A stretch of DNA of 6,434 nucleotides, from contig JAUVRN010000120.1 in NCBI GenBank assembly GCA_030597645.1, forward strand, positions 1-6,434, written 5' to 3'. The notes under the pieces are model-generated. The model did not search any database, had not been told where the DNA came from, and saw only the letters and a list, made by a program, of their open reading frames with translations. Each line of letters begins with the position of its first letter. Position 1 is the stretch's first letter. Of this stretch, positions 1 through 5,999 are shown one piece after another. The stretch comes from Candidatus Zixiibacteriota bacterium. GTDB taxonomy: Bacteria > Zixibacteria > MSB-5A5 > JAUVRN01. The translations under genes were made by a program, and so were the position numbers.

Positions 1-537
1 CGCATCGGCGTGGCCGAAGCTCTGAAGTTTCCGCAATTCACCTTGAGCGCCGACCTGGGTGCGCAGTTCGCCAATACGTCTACCGGCTTCTTCGGATTGG
101 GTGCGCAGATTTTCGGACCCCTCTTCAATGCCGGTGAGAATCAGCGTCGTGTGGATGTCGAGATAGCGCGTACCGAGCAACTCCTGAATCAATACGAGCA
201 GACTATCCTTACCGCCCTGCGGGAGGTAGAGGATGCGATGGTCGCCGTGCAGACGTACGAAGCGGAACTGGCGGCCCGCCGGCGGCAGCTGGCTGCCGCC
301 GCGGGCGCGGCCCGCTTGGCCTGGGTGCGCTACGAGGGCGGCAATACCAGCTACCTGGAAGTGCTCGACCTGCAGCGATCGCTCTTTTCATCACAGCTCA
401 AGTCGTCCGAGGCACTGCAATTGCAGCTCACGTCGACTGTTCGATTGTACCAGGCTCTGGGCGGAGGCTGGGTGCCGGCGCAGGACACCGCGGCACTCTT
501 TGAGGTCTCTGCTCCGGATGCCAGTGAAGCGCCGTGA
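1..537 (+). CDS. Efflux RND-type outer-membrane factor (TolC/OprM/NodT family), C-terminal part
   Basis: The 5' end is cut by the window: the frame is open from base 1 and gives 178 residues before the TGA at 535-537, against roughly 450-500 for a whole protein of this family. The product would be the outer-membrane channel of a tripartite efflux pump, a trimer whose barrel crosses the outer membrane and whose helices form a periplasmic tunnel. The visible part starts with RIGVAEALKFPQFTLSADLG, the typical segment leading into the second beta-hairpin. A long alpha-helical stretch rich in Glu, Gln, Ala and Arg follows at about residues 45-105. The family's C-terminal signature comes next: RYEGGNTSYLEVLDLQRSLF, then LYQALGGGW. 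The GTG at base 10 is internal, not a start. The adaptor and inner-membrane pump genes are not in view and may lie upstream. The family call is firm; the substrate cannot be inferred. Confidence 0.93.
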   Translation, partial: RIGVAEALKFPQFTLSADLGAQFANTSTGFFGLGAQIFGPLFNAGENQRRVDVEIARTEQLLNQYEQTILTALREVEDAMVAVQTYEAELAARRRQLAAAAGAARLAWVRYEGGNTSYLEVLDLQRSLFSSQLKSSEALQLQLTSTVRLYQALGGGWVPAQDTAALFEVSAPDASEAP

Positions 538-574
538 AACGCGCGCCTGAAGAGAATACCTGAATCCATACACT

Positions 575-590
575 GTCCCCCTGGGAGGAC
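575..590 (+). promoter_or_regulatory. Shine-Dalgarno of the AI-2E permease gene, within a small inverted repeat
   Basis: GGGAGG at 583-588 lies 8 nt before the ATG at 597 and decides that start. The SD is the 3' arm of an imperfect inverted repeat, GTCC at 575-578 against GGAC at 587-590. The 8-nt loop could hold one more C-G pair. Folding would partly hide the SD, but the stem is only 4 bp, so a regulatory role is speculative. The SD itself is solid. Confidence 0.6.
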
Positions 591-596
591 CAACGC

Positions 597-1679
597 ATGA
601 ACAACCCGTCAAACCTCACGGCCGAGGATCAAACATTTGCCCGGAGAGCTACCGAGGCCGCCATCCGCATCGCCCTGCTGTTCATCATGGTGATGTGGTG
701 TTTTATGATCATCAAGCCGTTCTTCGTGCCCGTGCTGTGGGGCGTCATTATCGCCATAGGCATATATCCGATCTTTCGCCGAATCAAGCACATGATGCGG
801 GACAAAGACAAGCTCGCCGCGACCCTGATCACGCTCATCGCGCTGACGCTTCTGATCGTCCCCAGCGTGATGCTCGCCGGATCGGCGATCGACGGCATCA
901 AGACCATCACGACCGGCCTGGACGAGGGGACTCTGGAGATCCCGGCCCCTCCACCCGAAGTGGCAGACTGGCCCGTGGTGGGTACCCCCACGTACAAGCT
1001 CTGGAACCTGGCATCGACGAATATAGACGCAGCCATCAAGCAGGTGGAGCCACAGCTCAAGGACGCCACGGCCAAGCTCATCTCTGCCGCAGCGGGTATC
1101 GGCGGCGGTGTACTGCAGTCTATCATCTCGCTCATTATCGCCGGGGCGTTTCTGGCCACCGCAGACGCCGGCAAGCGCGCTGCGCAGACCGTGTTCACGA
1201 GGCTGGTCGGTGACCAGGGCGAGGCGCTGACCGATCTGGCGGGTGCCACGATCAGAAGCGTCGTTCAGGGCGTCCTGGGAGTCGCCATGATACAGGCGTT
1301 GGCCTCCGGCTTAGGACTCATGCTGGTGGGTGTGCCCGCCGCAGGACTGTGGGCACTGATGGTGCTGGTGCTGGCCATCATTCAACTGCCCCCCATCCTG
1401 GTCCTGGGTCCGGTTGCGGTTTACGTCTTTTCATCGTCCAGTACCACGGTAGCCGTGAGCTTCCTCATCTGGGCGATCGTGATCAGCGGCAGTGATACGT
1501 TTCTGAAACCGATGTTGCTGGGGCGTGGATTGGATGTGCCCATGCTCGTCATCCTGCTGGGAGCTATCGGCGGCATGATCCTCTCCGGCATCATCGGGCT
1601 GTTCGTCGGCGCTGTGGTGCTGGCGGTGGGATACAAGCTGTTCCAGGCGTGGCTGGTCGACAGTGCGCAAACGGCTTAA
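597..1679 (+). CDS. AI-2E/PerM-family inner-membrane transporter (formerly UPF0118)
   Basis: A 360-residue polytopic membrane protein of the usual length for the family. Two N-terminal helices (about residues 22-58) and a third (about 74-96) come before a soluble, mostly periplasmic segment at about 100-165. That segment includes the common IPAPPPEVADWPVVGTP stretch. The conserved C-terminal half follows: GVLGVAMIQALASGLGLMLV, then GVPAAGLWALM, then IQLPPILVLGPVAVYVF, then SDTFLKPMLLGRGLDVPMLV, then LGAIGGMILSGIIGLFVGAV. Members have been linked to autoinducer-2 export (TqsA/YdgG) and, in other branches, to Na+(Li+)/H+ antiport or lipid transfer (PerM-like), so the name does not fix the substrate. 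It starts 59 bp after the efflux factor with no terminator between, which suggests co-transcription. The start is supported by the SD GGGAGG. The family is clear; the transported substrate is unknown. Confidence 0.93.
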   Translation: MNNPSNLTAEDQTFARRATEAAIRIALLFIMVMWCFMIIKPFFVPVLWGVIIAIGIYPIFRRIKHMMRDKDKLAATLITLIALTLLIVPSVMLAGSAIDGIKTITTGLDEGTLEIPAPPPEVADWPVVGTPTYKLWNLASTNIDAAIKQVEPQLKDATAKLISAAAGIGGGVLQSIISLIIAGAFLATADAGKRAAQTVFTRLVGDQGEALTDLAGATIRSVVQGVLGVAMIQALASGLGLMLVGVPAAGLWALMVLVLAIIQLPPILVLGPVAVYVFSSSSTTVAVSFLIWAIVISGSDTFLKPMLLGRGLDVPMLVILLGAIGGMILSGIIGLFVGAVVLAVGYKLFQAWLVDSAQTA

Positions 1680-1688
1680 GACAGAGTA

Positions 1689-1707
1689 CGTGTAGCACAC
1701 GGCCGTG
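1689..1707 (+). promoter_or_regulatory. Overlapping small hairpin and palindrome at the porin start codon
   Basis: CGTGT-AGC-ACACG (1689-1701) can form a 5-bp stem with a 3-nt loop. The perfect 10-bp palindrome CACGGCCGTG (1698-1707) shares bases with it and contains the GTG start codon at 1705-1707. The two pairings exclude each other. No purine-rich SD is visible upstream of the GTG. This could be a translation-control structure or a protein site, or it could be chance in GC-rich DNA. Only the symmetry is directly seen. Confidence 0.25.
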
Positions 1708-2859
1708 AGTTCTGATCGGGTTGGCAAGCACGTGCTGCGGTATCTGGTGCTCGCGGGCATGGTGGCATGGCAGGCCGCCTGCCCGAGCCTGCTTCGAGGC
1801 GGTGATGACGCGCCGGCGAAGCTCGCAGGAGGGGCATACCTCGACGTGTCCTATCTCTGGAGCAACCATCAGCCGGCCAATGGCACGTGGCGCAGTAAGT
1901 CGACGTCGGCGGTGCTCGATCAGCTGAGCGTCAATAATGCCACGGTCTTTGCCTATAAGGACGCTTCCGTTTCGTCACGCTGGGGATTCCTGGCGGGACT
2001 GCAGACTGGGCGTGATGTCGACGGTCTGGTTTCAGATGCGGCCGGCGAGTCCGCGGAGACGCTCAAGCATCTCTACTACACCAACGCGTCGTACCTGTTC
2101 GGTGGGGAGTCCGGTCTTTTGGTCACGGGGGGCCTCATTCCGGGTCATCTCGGCTACGAAAGTTTCTGGGCGCTCGACAATCCGACGTACACCAGGACCT
2201 ACTGGGCCGACTTCACGCCGTACTTTCACTGGGGTCTGATCGCGGCGTATCCTCAAGACGCGTCGCTGTCAGGTGCACTGTTCGTGGTCAACGGCTACGA
2301 CTACCTCGCCTCCCCCAACAACGTACCCAGCTACGGCCTGCAACTGGACTGGCAGAGTAGCGAGCGCCTGGAACTCAAGGGCAACGTCTACTACGGACCC
2401 GAACAGGCGCAGACAGCGCTCGAGTACTGGCGGTTCGTTGGCGAAATGATCGCCGAATGGCAGACGGGCGACTTCATGCTGGCCGCCGACGTCGGATTCG
2501 GAACGGAGCAGCAGGCCACGCTCCCGGGCACGCCCAGACACGGGTGGGCCTGGGGTGCCGCCTGGGTACAATGGCGCGGACATGATCACTGGCGTGCGGT
2601 GGTGAGGCCCGAGTTCTTCGTCGACGACGACGGCCTCATGACCGGCGCGCAGCAGACCCTGGGTGCGGTCACCACCACCCTGGAGTACCGGAATGTCCCG
2701 ATCGCCAGCAATCAACTCTCGGTGCGTCTCGAGTACCGGTACGACCGCTCGACAGGCCCGGATGGCGGCTATTATGGCGGCCCGGCCAATGACCTGGTCC
2801 CCCATCAGCATTTGCTCATCGGGGCGATCTTGTGGCGCCTCGACACGGGATCCGAATGA
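1705..2859 (+). CDS. Putative beta-barrel porin (OmpL-like, bbp2-type outer-membrane protein)
   Basis: A 384-residue protein likely to form an outer-membrane barrel for solute diffusion. A basic N-terminus and a hydrophobic stretch at about residues 11-30 act as an export signal. The Cys at 26 follows QAA, not a proper lipobox. Alternating aromatic/polar strands begin with GAYLDVSYLWSNHQPANGTW. Features of the putative beta-barrel porin-2 family are visible: LDNPTYTRTYWADFTPYFHWGL at about 157-178, VNGYDYL near 195-201 followed by SPNNVPSYGLQLDWQ, then repeated barrel strands. The C-terminal strand is LEYRYDRS then HQHLLIGAILWRLD, with its last aromatic residue a few positions before the end. 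GTG 1705 is the first start after an in-frame TAG at 1693. A later GTG at 1732 is possible, but the ATG at 1759 would cut into the signal. Its 25-bp gap to the permease suggests one transcript. The barrel call is strong, the exact family likely, the solute unknown. Confidence 0.82.
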   Translation: MSSDRVGKHVLRYLVLAGMVAWQAACPSLLRGGDDAPAKLAGGAYLDVSYLWSNHQPANGTWRSKSTSAVLDQLSVNNATVFAYKDASVSSRWGFLAGLQTGRDVDGLVSDAAGESAETLKHLYYTNASYLFGGESGLLVTGGLIPGHLGYESFWALDNPTYTRTYWADFTPYFHWGLIAAYPQDASLSGALFVVNGYDYLASPNNVPSYGLQLDWQSSERLELKGNVYYGPEQAQTALEYWRFVGEMIAEWQTGDFMLAADVGFGTEQQATLPGTPRHGWAWGAAWVQWRGHDHWRAVVRPEFFVDDDGLMTGAQQTLGAVTTTLEYRNVPIASNQLSVRLEYRYDRSTGPDGGYYGGPANDLVPHQHLLIGAILWRLDTGSE

Positions 2860-2982
2860 CTTGCCCGGCTATGCGGCTTACGGCCTACTTGGGGCTTCGA
2901 GTTTTCAGAATCCTCGAACATTTTCCCTATCGCTCGCTGATCTTGCGCTCAAGCACGACTCTCGACCCCCGGAGAACCGTTT
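2860..2982 (+). other. Intergenic gap between porin and channel genes, with a weak inverted repeat and the channel SD
   Basis: This 123-bp gap is the largest break in the window and the likeliest place for a transcript boundary. It holds an inverted repeat, TTCGAG at 2896-2901 and CTCGAA at 2913-2918 with an 11-nt loop, followed by the short T stretch ATTTTCC. The stem is short and its arms are only half GC, so it is at best a weak terminator or an operator half-site pair. I found no convincing -35/-10 pair. The SD of the channel gene, GGAG at 2971-2974, lies 8 nt before the ATG at 2983. Confidence 0.3.
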
Positions 2983-4764
2983 ATGACCACCCGAAACCAT
3001 CCACTTCGAATCACATTACTCTCCCTGTTACTTCTCGCTGCAAGTGTGTCTCCGTCGCTCGGACAACAGCCGACCGATACCACGGGTGATCCGGCCATCA
3101 TGGCCGAGCTCAACCCGGAGCAGCTGCACGAAAAAGCGGCCGGGCATCTCATACGTATTCGCGAAATGGCGGCCGCCATCGATCGTTACCGCGCCAGGCT
3201 TGAGACGGCCTCTGCAGAAGACAGCCTGGTACTCCGCCGCCAGCTGCACAACAGACAAGTCCAGGCCGGGGAAATCCTTCACGAGATGGTCGATGTGTTG
3301 CTGGACCTCGAGCAGCAAGATCCGCAGGAAGAACTCCGCGTCGCGGTGGCCGAGATGTTTGAAACCATCACCCCACTGCTGTGGTACCGCACAGATCGAA
3401 TCCGGCAGGAGATCGATGCGGCGCGCTCGCGCAGGTCTACTGTCGACATAGGCCTGCGCCTCGCGCTGGAGGACCGGATCGGGGATATCACGGACATTCT
3501 CAACCAGCTCTACGAGTACAGCCAGCAACACATCGAGGACATGCGACGGCTCGGTCTCGATACACTGGATGCACGCACTTCGCTGGTGTACCGCCTGACC
3601 GACAGAGCGGACGAGCTCTCCGGTCGTCTCGACCTGGCACTAGCGCGGATGGACGATCTGGAGGCACGTTTGGGCGAAACGCCCGACGATGTAGAACTCA
3701 AGGTGCTGATTGTGGCAGCGGAAAAGAGTCGCAATCTCAACGTAACCAGCCTGGAAACAGTGCTGGATCTGATGGACGCGTACGAGTCGCGGACCGCAGA
3801 CTATCGCACCCAGTTGCTCGGCGCTACTCGCGACTATAGTTCGACGATTCTCGATGAGGGCGTTGCCGTGGGTCTGCTTGGGCGCGCCTGGGAGAGCACC
3901 ACGGAGTGGCTGGCCGACAACGGTCCCACGTTCGCCGTCAGAGTGCTGCTATTCCTGGGCATATTGCTGGCCTTCATCGTGGCTTCGCGTGTAGTTCGCC
4001 GGGCCGTGGAAAAGAGTCTGAGTTCATCCAAACTGAACATCTCAGAATTGCTTAAGAGGATGATCGTCAACCTCACCGCCAACCTCGTGATGGTGACAGG
4101 TCTTCTGATCGCACTCTCGCAGCTGGGCATCAGCCTGGGACCGCTGCTTGCCGGCATCGGCGTGGTCGGTTTCATCATCGGTTTCGCTCTACAGGATACG
4201 TTGTCCAACTTTGCCTCCGGACTGATGATCCTGCTGTACCGACCCTATGACGTGGGTGATCTGGTGGACGTCGCGGGTGCCTTCGGCAAGGTCAGCCAGA
4301 TGAGCCTGGTATCCACCACGGTACTGACGCTGGACAACCAGAGCCTGGTCACCCCCAACACCAGGATCTGGGGTGACGTGATCAAGAACGTGACGGATCA
4401 GGATGTCCGCCGCGTCGACATGGTGTTTGGGATCTCCTACAGCGACGACATCCCGCACGCAGAGAAGGTGCTGATGGACATCCTGAAGAATTGTCCCCTG
4501 GCCGTCGACCAACCCGAGCCCCAGGTGCATCTCCACACGCTGGGTGACTCTTCGGTCGACTTCGTGGTCCGCCCCTGGGCGAAAACCGACGACTACTGGC
4601 CGTGCTACTGGGACGTCACACGGGCGGTGAAGATGCGCTTCGACGAGGAAGGCATATCCATTCCCTTCCCGCAGCGGGACGTTCATCTGTACGAGGAACG
4701 CCTGGCCGATCGGCCATCGACATCTCAACAACCAAATACCACCAGCCGCGAACAAGGAGCCTGA
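2983..4764 (+). CDS. MscS-family mechanosensitive channel with large N-terminal periplasmic helical domain
   Basis: A 593-residue protein, about twice the length of classical E. coli MscS, that should open under membrane tension and release solutes on hypo-osmotic shock. Residues 1-27 look like a cleavable signal peptide (LLSLLLLAASVSPSLG before QQ). Residues about 42-285 are hydrophilic, charged and heptad-like, probably a periplasmic helical or coiled-coil domain. Hydrophobic segments lie at about 316-336, 359-381 and 384-417. The last is the pore helix, with the Gly-rich GPLLAGIGVVGFIIGFALQD followed by TLSNFASGLMILLYRPYDVG, the MscS hallmark. The beta domain (about 420-475) has GDLVDVAGAFGKV and LVTPNTRIWGDVIKN. 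The alpha/beta vestibule follows, to GISIPFPQRDVHLY near 557-570. The tail after 572 is polar and disordered. SD GGAG supports the ATG. The stop is one codon from the DUF481 start, so the two genes are probably one operon. The family is certain; the N-terminal domain's role is unknown. Confidence 0.95.
   Translation: MTTRNHPLRITLLSLLLLAASVSPSLGQQPTDTTGDPAIMAELNPEQLHEKAAGHLIRIREMAAAIDRYRARLETASAEDSLVLRRQLHNRQVQAGEILHEMVDVLLDLEQQDPQEELRVAVAEMFETITPLLWYRTDRIRQEIDAARSRRSTVDIGLRLALEDRIGDITDILNQLYEYSQQHIEDMRRLGLDTLDARTSLVYRLTDRADELSGRLDLALARMDDLEARLGETPDDVELKVLIVAAEKSRNLNVTSLETVLDLMDAYESRTADYRTQLLGATRDYSSTILDEGVAVGLLGRAWESTTEWLADNGPTFAVRVLLFLGILLAFIVASRVVRRAVEKSLSSSKLNISELLKRMIVNLTANLVMVTGLLIALSQLGISLGPLLAGIGVVGFIIGFALQDTLSNFASGLMILLYRPYDVGDLVDVAGAFGKVSQMSLVSTTVLTLDNQSLVTPNTRIWGDVIKNVTDQDVRRVDMVFGISYSDDIPHAEKVLMDILKNCPLAVDQPEPQVHLHTLGDSSVDFVVRPWAKTDDYWPCYWDVTRAVKMRFDEEGISIPFPQRDVHLYEERLADRPSTSQQPNTTSREQGA
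4754..4759 (+). promoter_or_regulatory. Shine-Dalgarno of the DUF481 gene, inside the channel gene
   Basis: AAGGAG lies 8 nt before the GTG at 4768 and within the last codons of the channel gene. It fixes the GTG as the start. It also places both ribosome binding and the upstream stop codon (4762-4764) within the initiation region, an arrangement that favours translational coupling or reinitiation. Confidence 0.8.
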
Positions 4765-4767
4765 GTC

Positions 4768-5880
4768 GTGGCCCCGAGACATCTACTTCACGCAAGCATT
4801 CGAATCTTGTTAACCGCCATACTTGTCGCATCGGCGGGAGTCGCCTCTGCACAGACCACGCCCAAACCGGTCTGGCAGCCGCCGGAACCGTCGGCCAAGG
4901 AGCGCGACTGGATTCGCCTCACGTCCGGCGAGTGGCTGATGGGCGACCTCAAGGGTCTCCAGGACAAGGATCTGGACTTCGACAGCGAGGAGCTGGATGA
5001 CCTGGACCTCGACTGGGATGACGTGGCCGAACTGAGATCCGCCCGGATACTCACCTACCGGTTCGAGGACCTCGGTACCTTCACGGGTACCGCGACCATG
5101 CGCGAAGGTGTGGTAGCCATCAAGGTGGGCAACCAGGTGCAGGAGTTTCCCCGCGACAAGTTGCTGATGATCCTGGAAGGCGGCCAGAAGGAGTGGGACT
5201 TCTGGTCGGCCAAAGCCAGCTTCGGGCTGGTGGCGCGCAGCGGAAACACGGATCAGGCCGATGTCAACACCCTCATAAACATCCGCCGTCAGTCACCCAA
5301 GCTCCGGCTCAATCTAAACTACACGGGCAACTTCGGTGAGGTCTCGGGTACGGAGAATATCAACAACCACAACCTGATGCTCACGTTTGACGCACTGATC
5401 ACCGCGGGCTTTTTCGTGCCACCGGCCGCTTTCAACTTCTTCGCGGATCGATTCCAAACCATCGAATCGCGTTATACGCTGATGGCCGGTGTGGGCTACT
5501 CGTTCTTCCGCGGGGGCAAGCTCGACTGGAGTGTCGGCCTGGGCGGCGGTTACCTGGTTACGAATTACGTCTCGGTTCAACCTGGTGAGGACATCCAGGA
5601 GAAGAGCGGTGCCGTCATTCCCAATACAGATTTGGAATGGGACATCACACCCGACATCGAGTTCACGTTCAACTACAATTCCCAGATCGGCATCTCCAGT
5701 GCGTCGAACACGTTTCACCATGCCTTCGGAATGATCTCGGTGGACGTCTGGGGCGATCTTCTCGACCTGGACTGGTCCGTCACGTGGGACCACGTATCGG
5801 ACCCCAGGGAAGATGCGGGAGGCAACGTGCCGAAAAAGAACGACTACCGCACATCGATTGGTATCGGTGTTGATATCTGA
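4768..5880 (+). CDS. DUF481-family (YdiY-like) outer-membrane beta-barrel protein
   Basis: A 370-residue exported protein. Residues 1-28 form a signal peptide ending VASA before QTTPKP. A small N-terminal domain at about 45-140 starts DWIRLTSGEWLMGDLKGLQD. It has a very acidic patch at about 66-86 (many Asp and Glu around DSEELDDLDLDWDDV) and a second strand-rich part with FTGTATMREGVVAIK. The DUF481 barrel follows from about 142. It opens with WSAKASFGLVARSGNTDQAD, the typical first strand, then strands with NYTGNFGEV, YTLMAGVGYSFF, DWSVGLGGGYLVTNY and FTFNYNSQIGIS, and ends YRTSIGIGVDI. Family members were annotated as salt-induced outer-membrane proteins; the biochemical role is not known. 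GTG 4768 has a good SD and a complete signal peptide. It lies one codon after the channel's TGA and in the same frame. An osmotic or envelope-stress role with the channel is inference. Confidence 0.88.
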   Translation: MAPRHLLHASIRILLTAILVASAGVASAQTTPKPVWQPPEPSAKERDWIRLTSGEWLMGDLKGLQDKDLDFDSEELDDLDLDWDDVAELRSARILTYRFEDLGTFTGTATMREGVVAIKVGNQVQEFPRDKLLMILEGGQKEWDFWSAKASFGLVARSGNTDQADVNTLINIRRQSPKLRLNLNYTGNFGEVSGTENINNHNLMLTFDALITAGFFVPPAAFNFFADRFQTIESRYTLMAGVGYSFFRGGKLDWSVGLGGGYLVTNYVSVQPGEDIQEKSGAVIPNTDLEWDITPDIEFTFNYNSQIGISSASNTFHHAFGMISVDVWGDLLDLDWSVTWDHVSDPREDAGGNVPKKNDYRTSIGIGVDI

Positions 5881-5891
5881 GGCCCATGGAC

Positions 5892-5999
5892 ATGGCGGAT
5901 GATTGGACATTGACCTGCAACCGGCCCATGAATAGCATCATACGCAGACTGAGGAACCAAGAGGACTCACTAACACACATGAAAAGGATCCTCCAGTGA
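5892..5999 (+). CDS. Possible 35-residue small ORF, overlapping the next gene's start
   Basis: The gap between the DUF481 and repeat-protein genes is open in one frame. ATG codons at 5886 and 5892 are both in frame, and the ORF closes with a TGA at 5997-5999. That stop overlaps the GTG start at 5996 as GTGA, a classic coupling geometry. GAGG at 5879-5882 lies 9 nt before the ATG at 5892. The peptide starts MADDWTLTCNRPMN and continues with a basic stretch (IIRRLRNQ). It has no signal peptide, no membrane segment and no family I recognise. An open stretch this short is expected fairly often by chance, and the candidate promoter at 5910-5938 would lie inside it. It could be a leader ORF or nothing. 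Confidence 0.2.
   Translation: MADDWTLTCNRPMNSIIRRLRNQEDSLTHMKRILQ
5910..5938 (+). promoter_or_regulatory. Candidate sigma70-type promoter for the repeat-protein gene
   Basis: TTGACC at 5910-5915 matches the -35 consensus at 5 of 6 positions. After an ideal 17-nt spacer, TAGCAT at 5933-5938 matches the -10 at 4 of 6. Transcription would start near 5945, leaving a leader of about 50 nt before the GTG at 5996. It lies in the gap after DUF481, so the last gene may be transcribed on its own. If the organism uses a different promoter consensus, as Bacteroidota do, the match means little. Confidence 0.4.
5982..5988 (+). promoter_or_regulatory. Shine-Dalgarno deciding the GTG start of the repeat-protein gene
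   Basis: AAAAGGA ends 7 nt before the GTG at 5996, which is the only start codon in this frame after the in-frame TAG at 5933. The same bases follow an ATG at 5979 in another frame, but that frame stops at 5999. The SD therefore serves the GTG. Confidence 0.7.

Noticed and set aside
538..596. Terminator after the efflux factor gene
   Set aside because: No GC-rich stem followed by a T run is present. The only symmetry is the short repeat overlapping the next SD.
629..1249. Long open frame on the - strand (206 codons) opposite the AI-2E permease gene
   Set aside because: The + frame encodes a complete, recognisable membrane protein here. The antisense product is low-complexity Ser/Ala/Met-rich with no family character, as expected for a GC-rich shadow.
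1765..1785. Possible lipoprotein signal around Cys 26 of the porin
   Set aside because: The residues before the Cys are W-Q-A-A; the lipobox needs Leu/Val/Ile or similar at -3, and here it is Gln.
4189..4782. 197-codon open frame on the - strand over the channel's C-terminal half
   Set aside because: The + strand holds the most conserved MscS motifs at this place; the antisense frame is a by-product.
5314..5910. 198-codon open frame on the - strand over the DUF481 gene
   Set aside because: It mirrors the barrel-coding strand, has no recognisable domain, and the + strand gene has SD, signal peptide and family motifs.
5979..5999. Six-codon mini-ORF beginning at ATG 5979
   Set aside because: It has no suitably spaced SD of its own (GAGG at 5961-5964 is 14 nt away). 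It is only the tail of the longer open frame from 5886/5892, which is reported instead.
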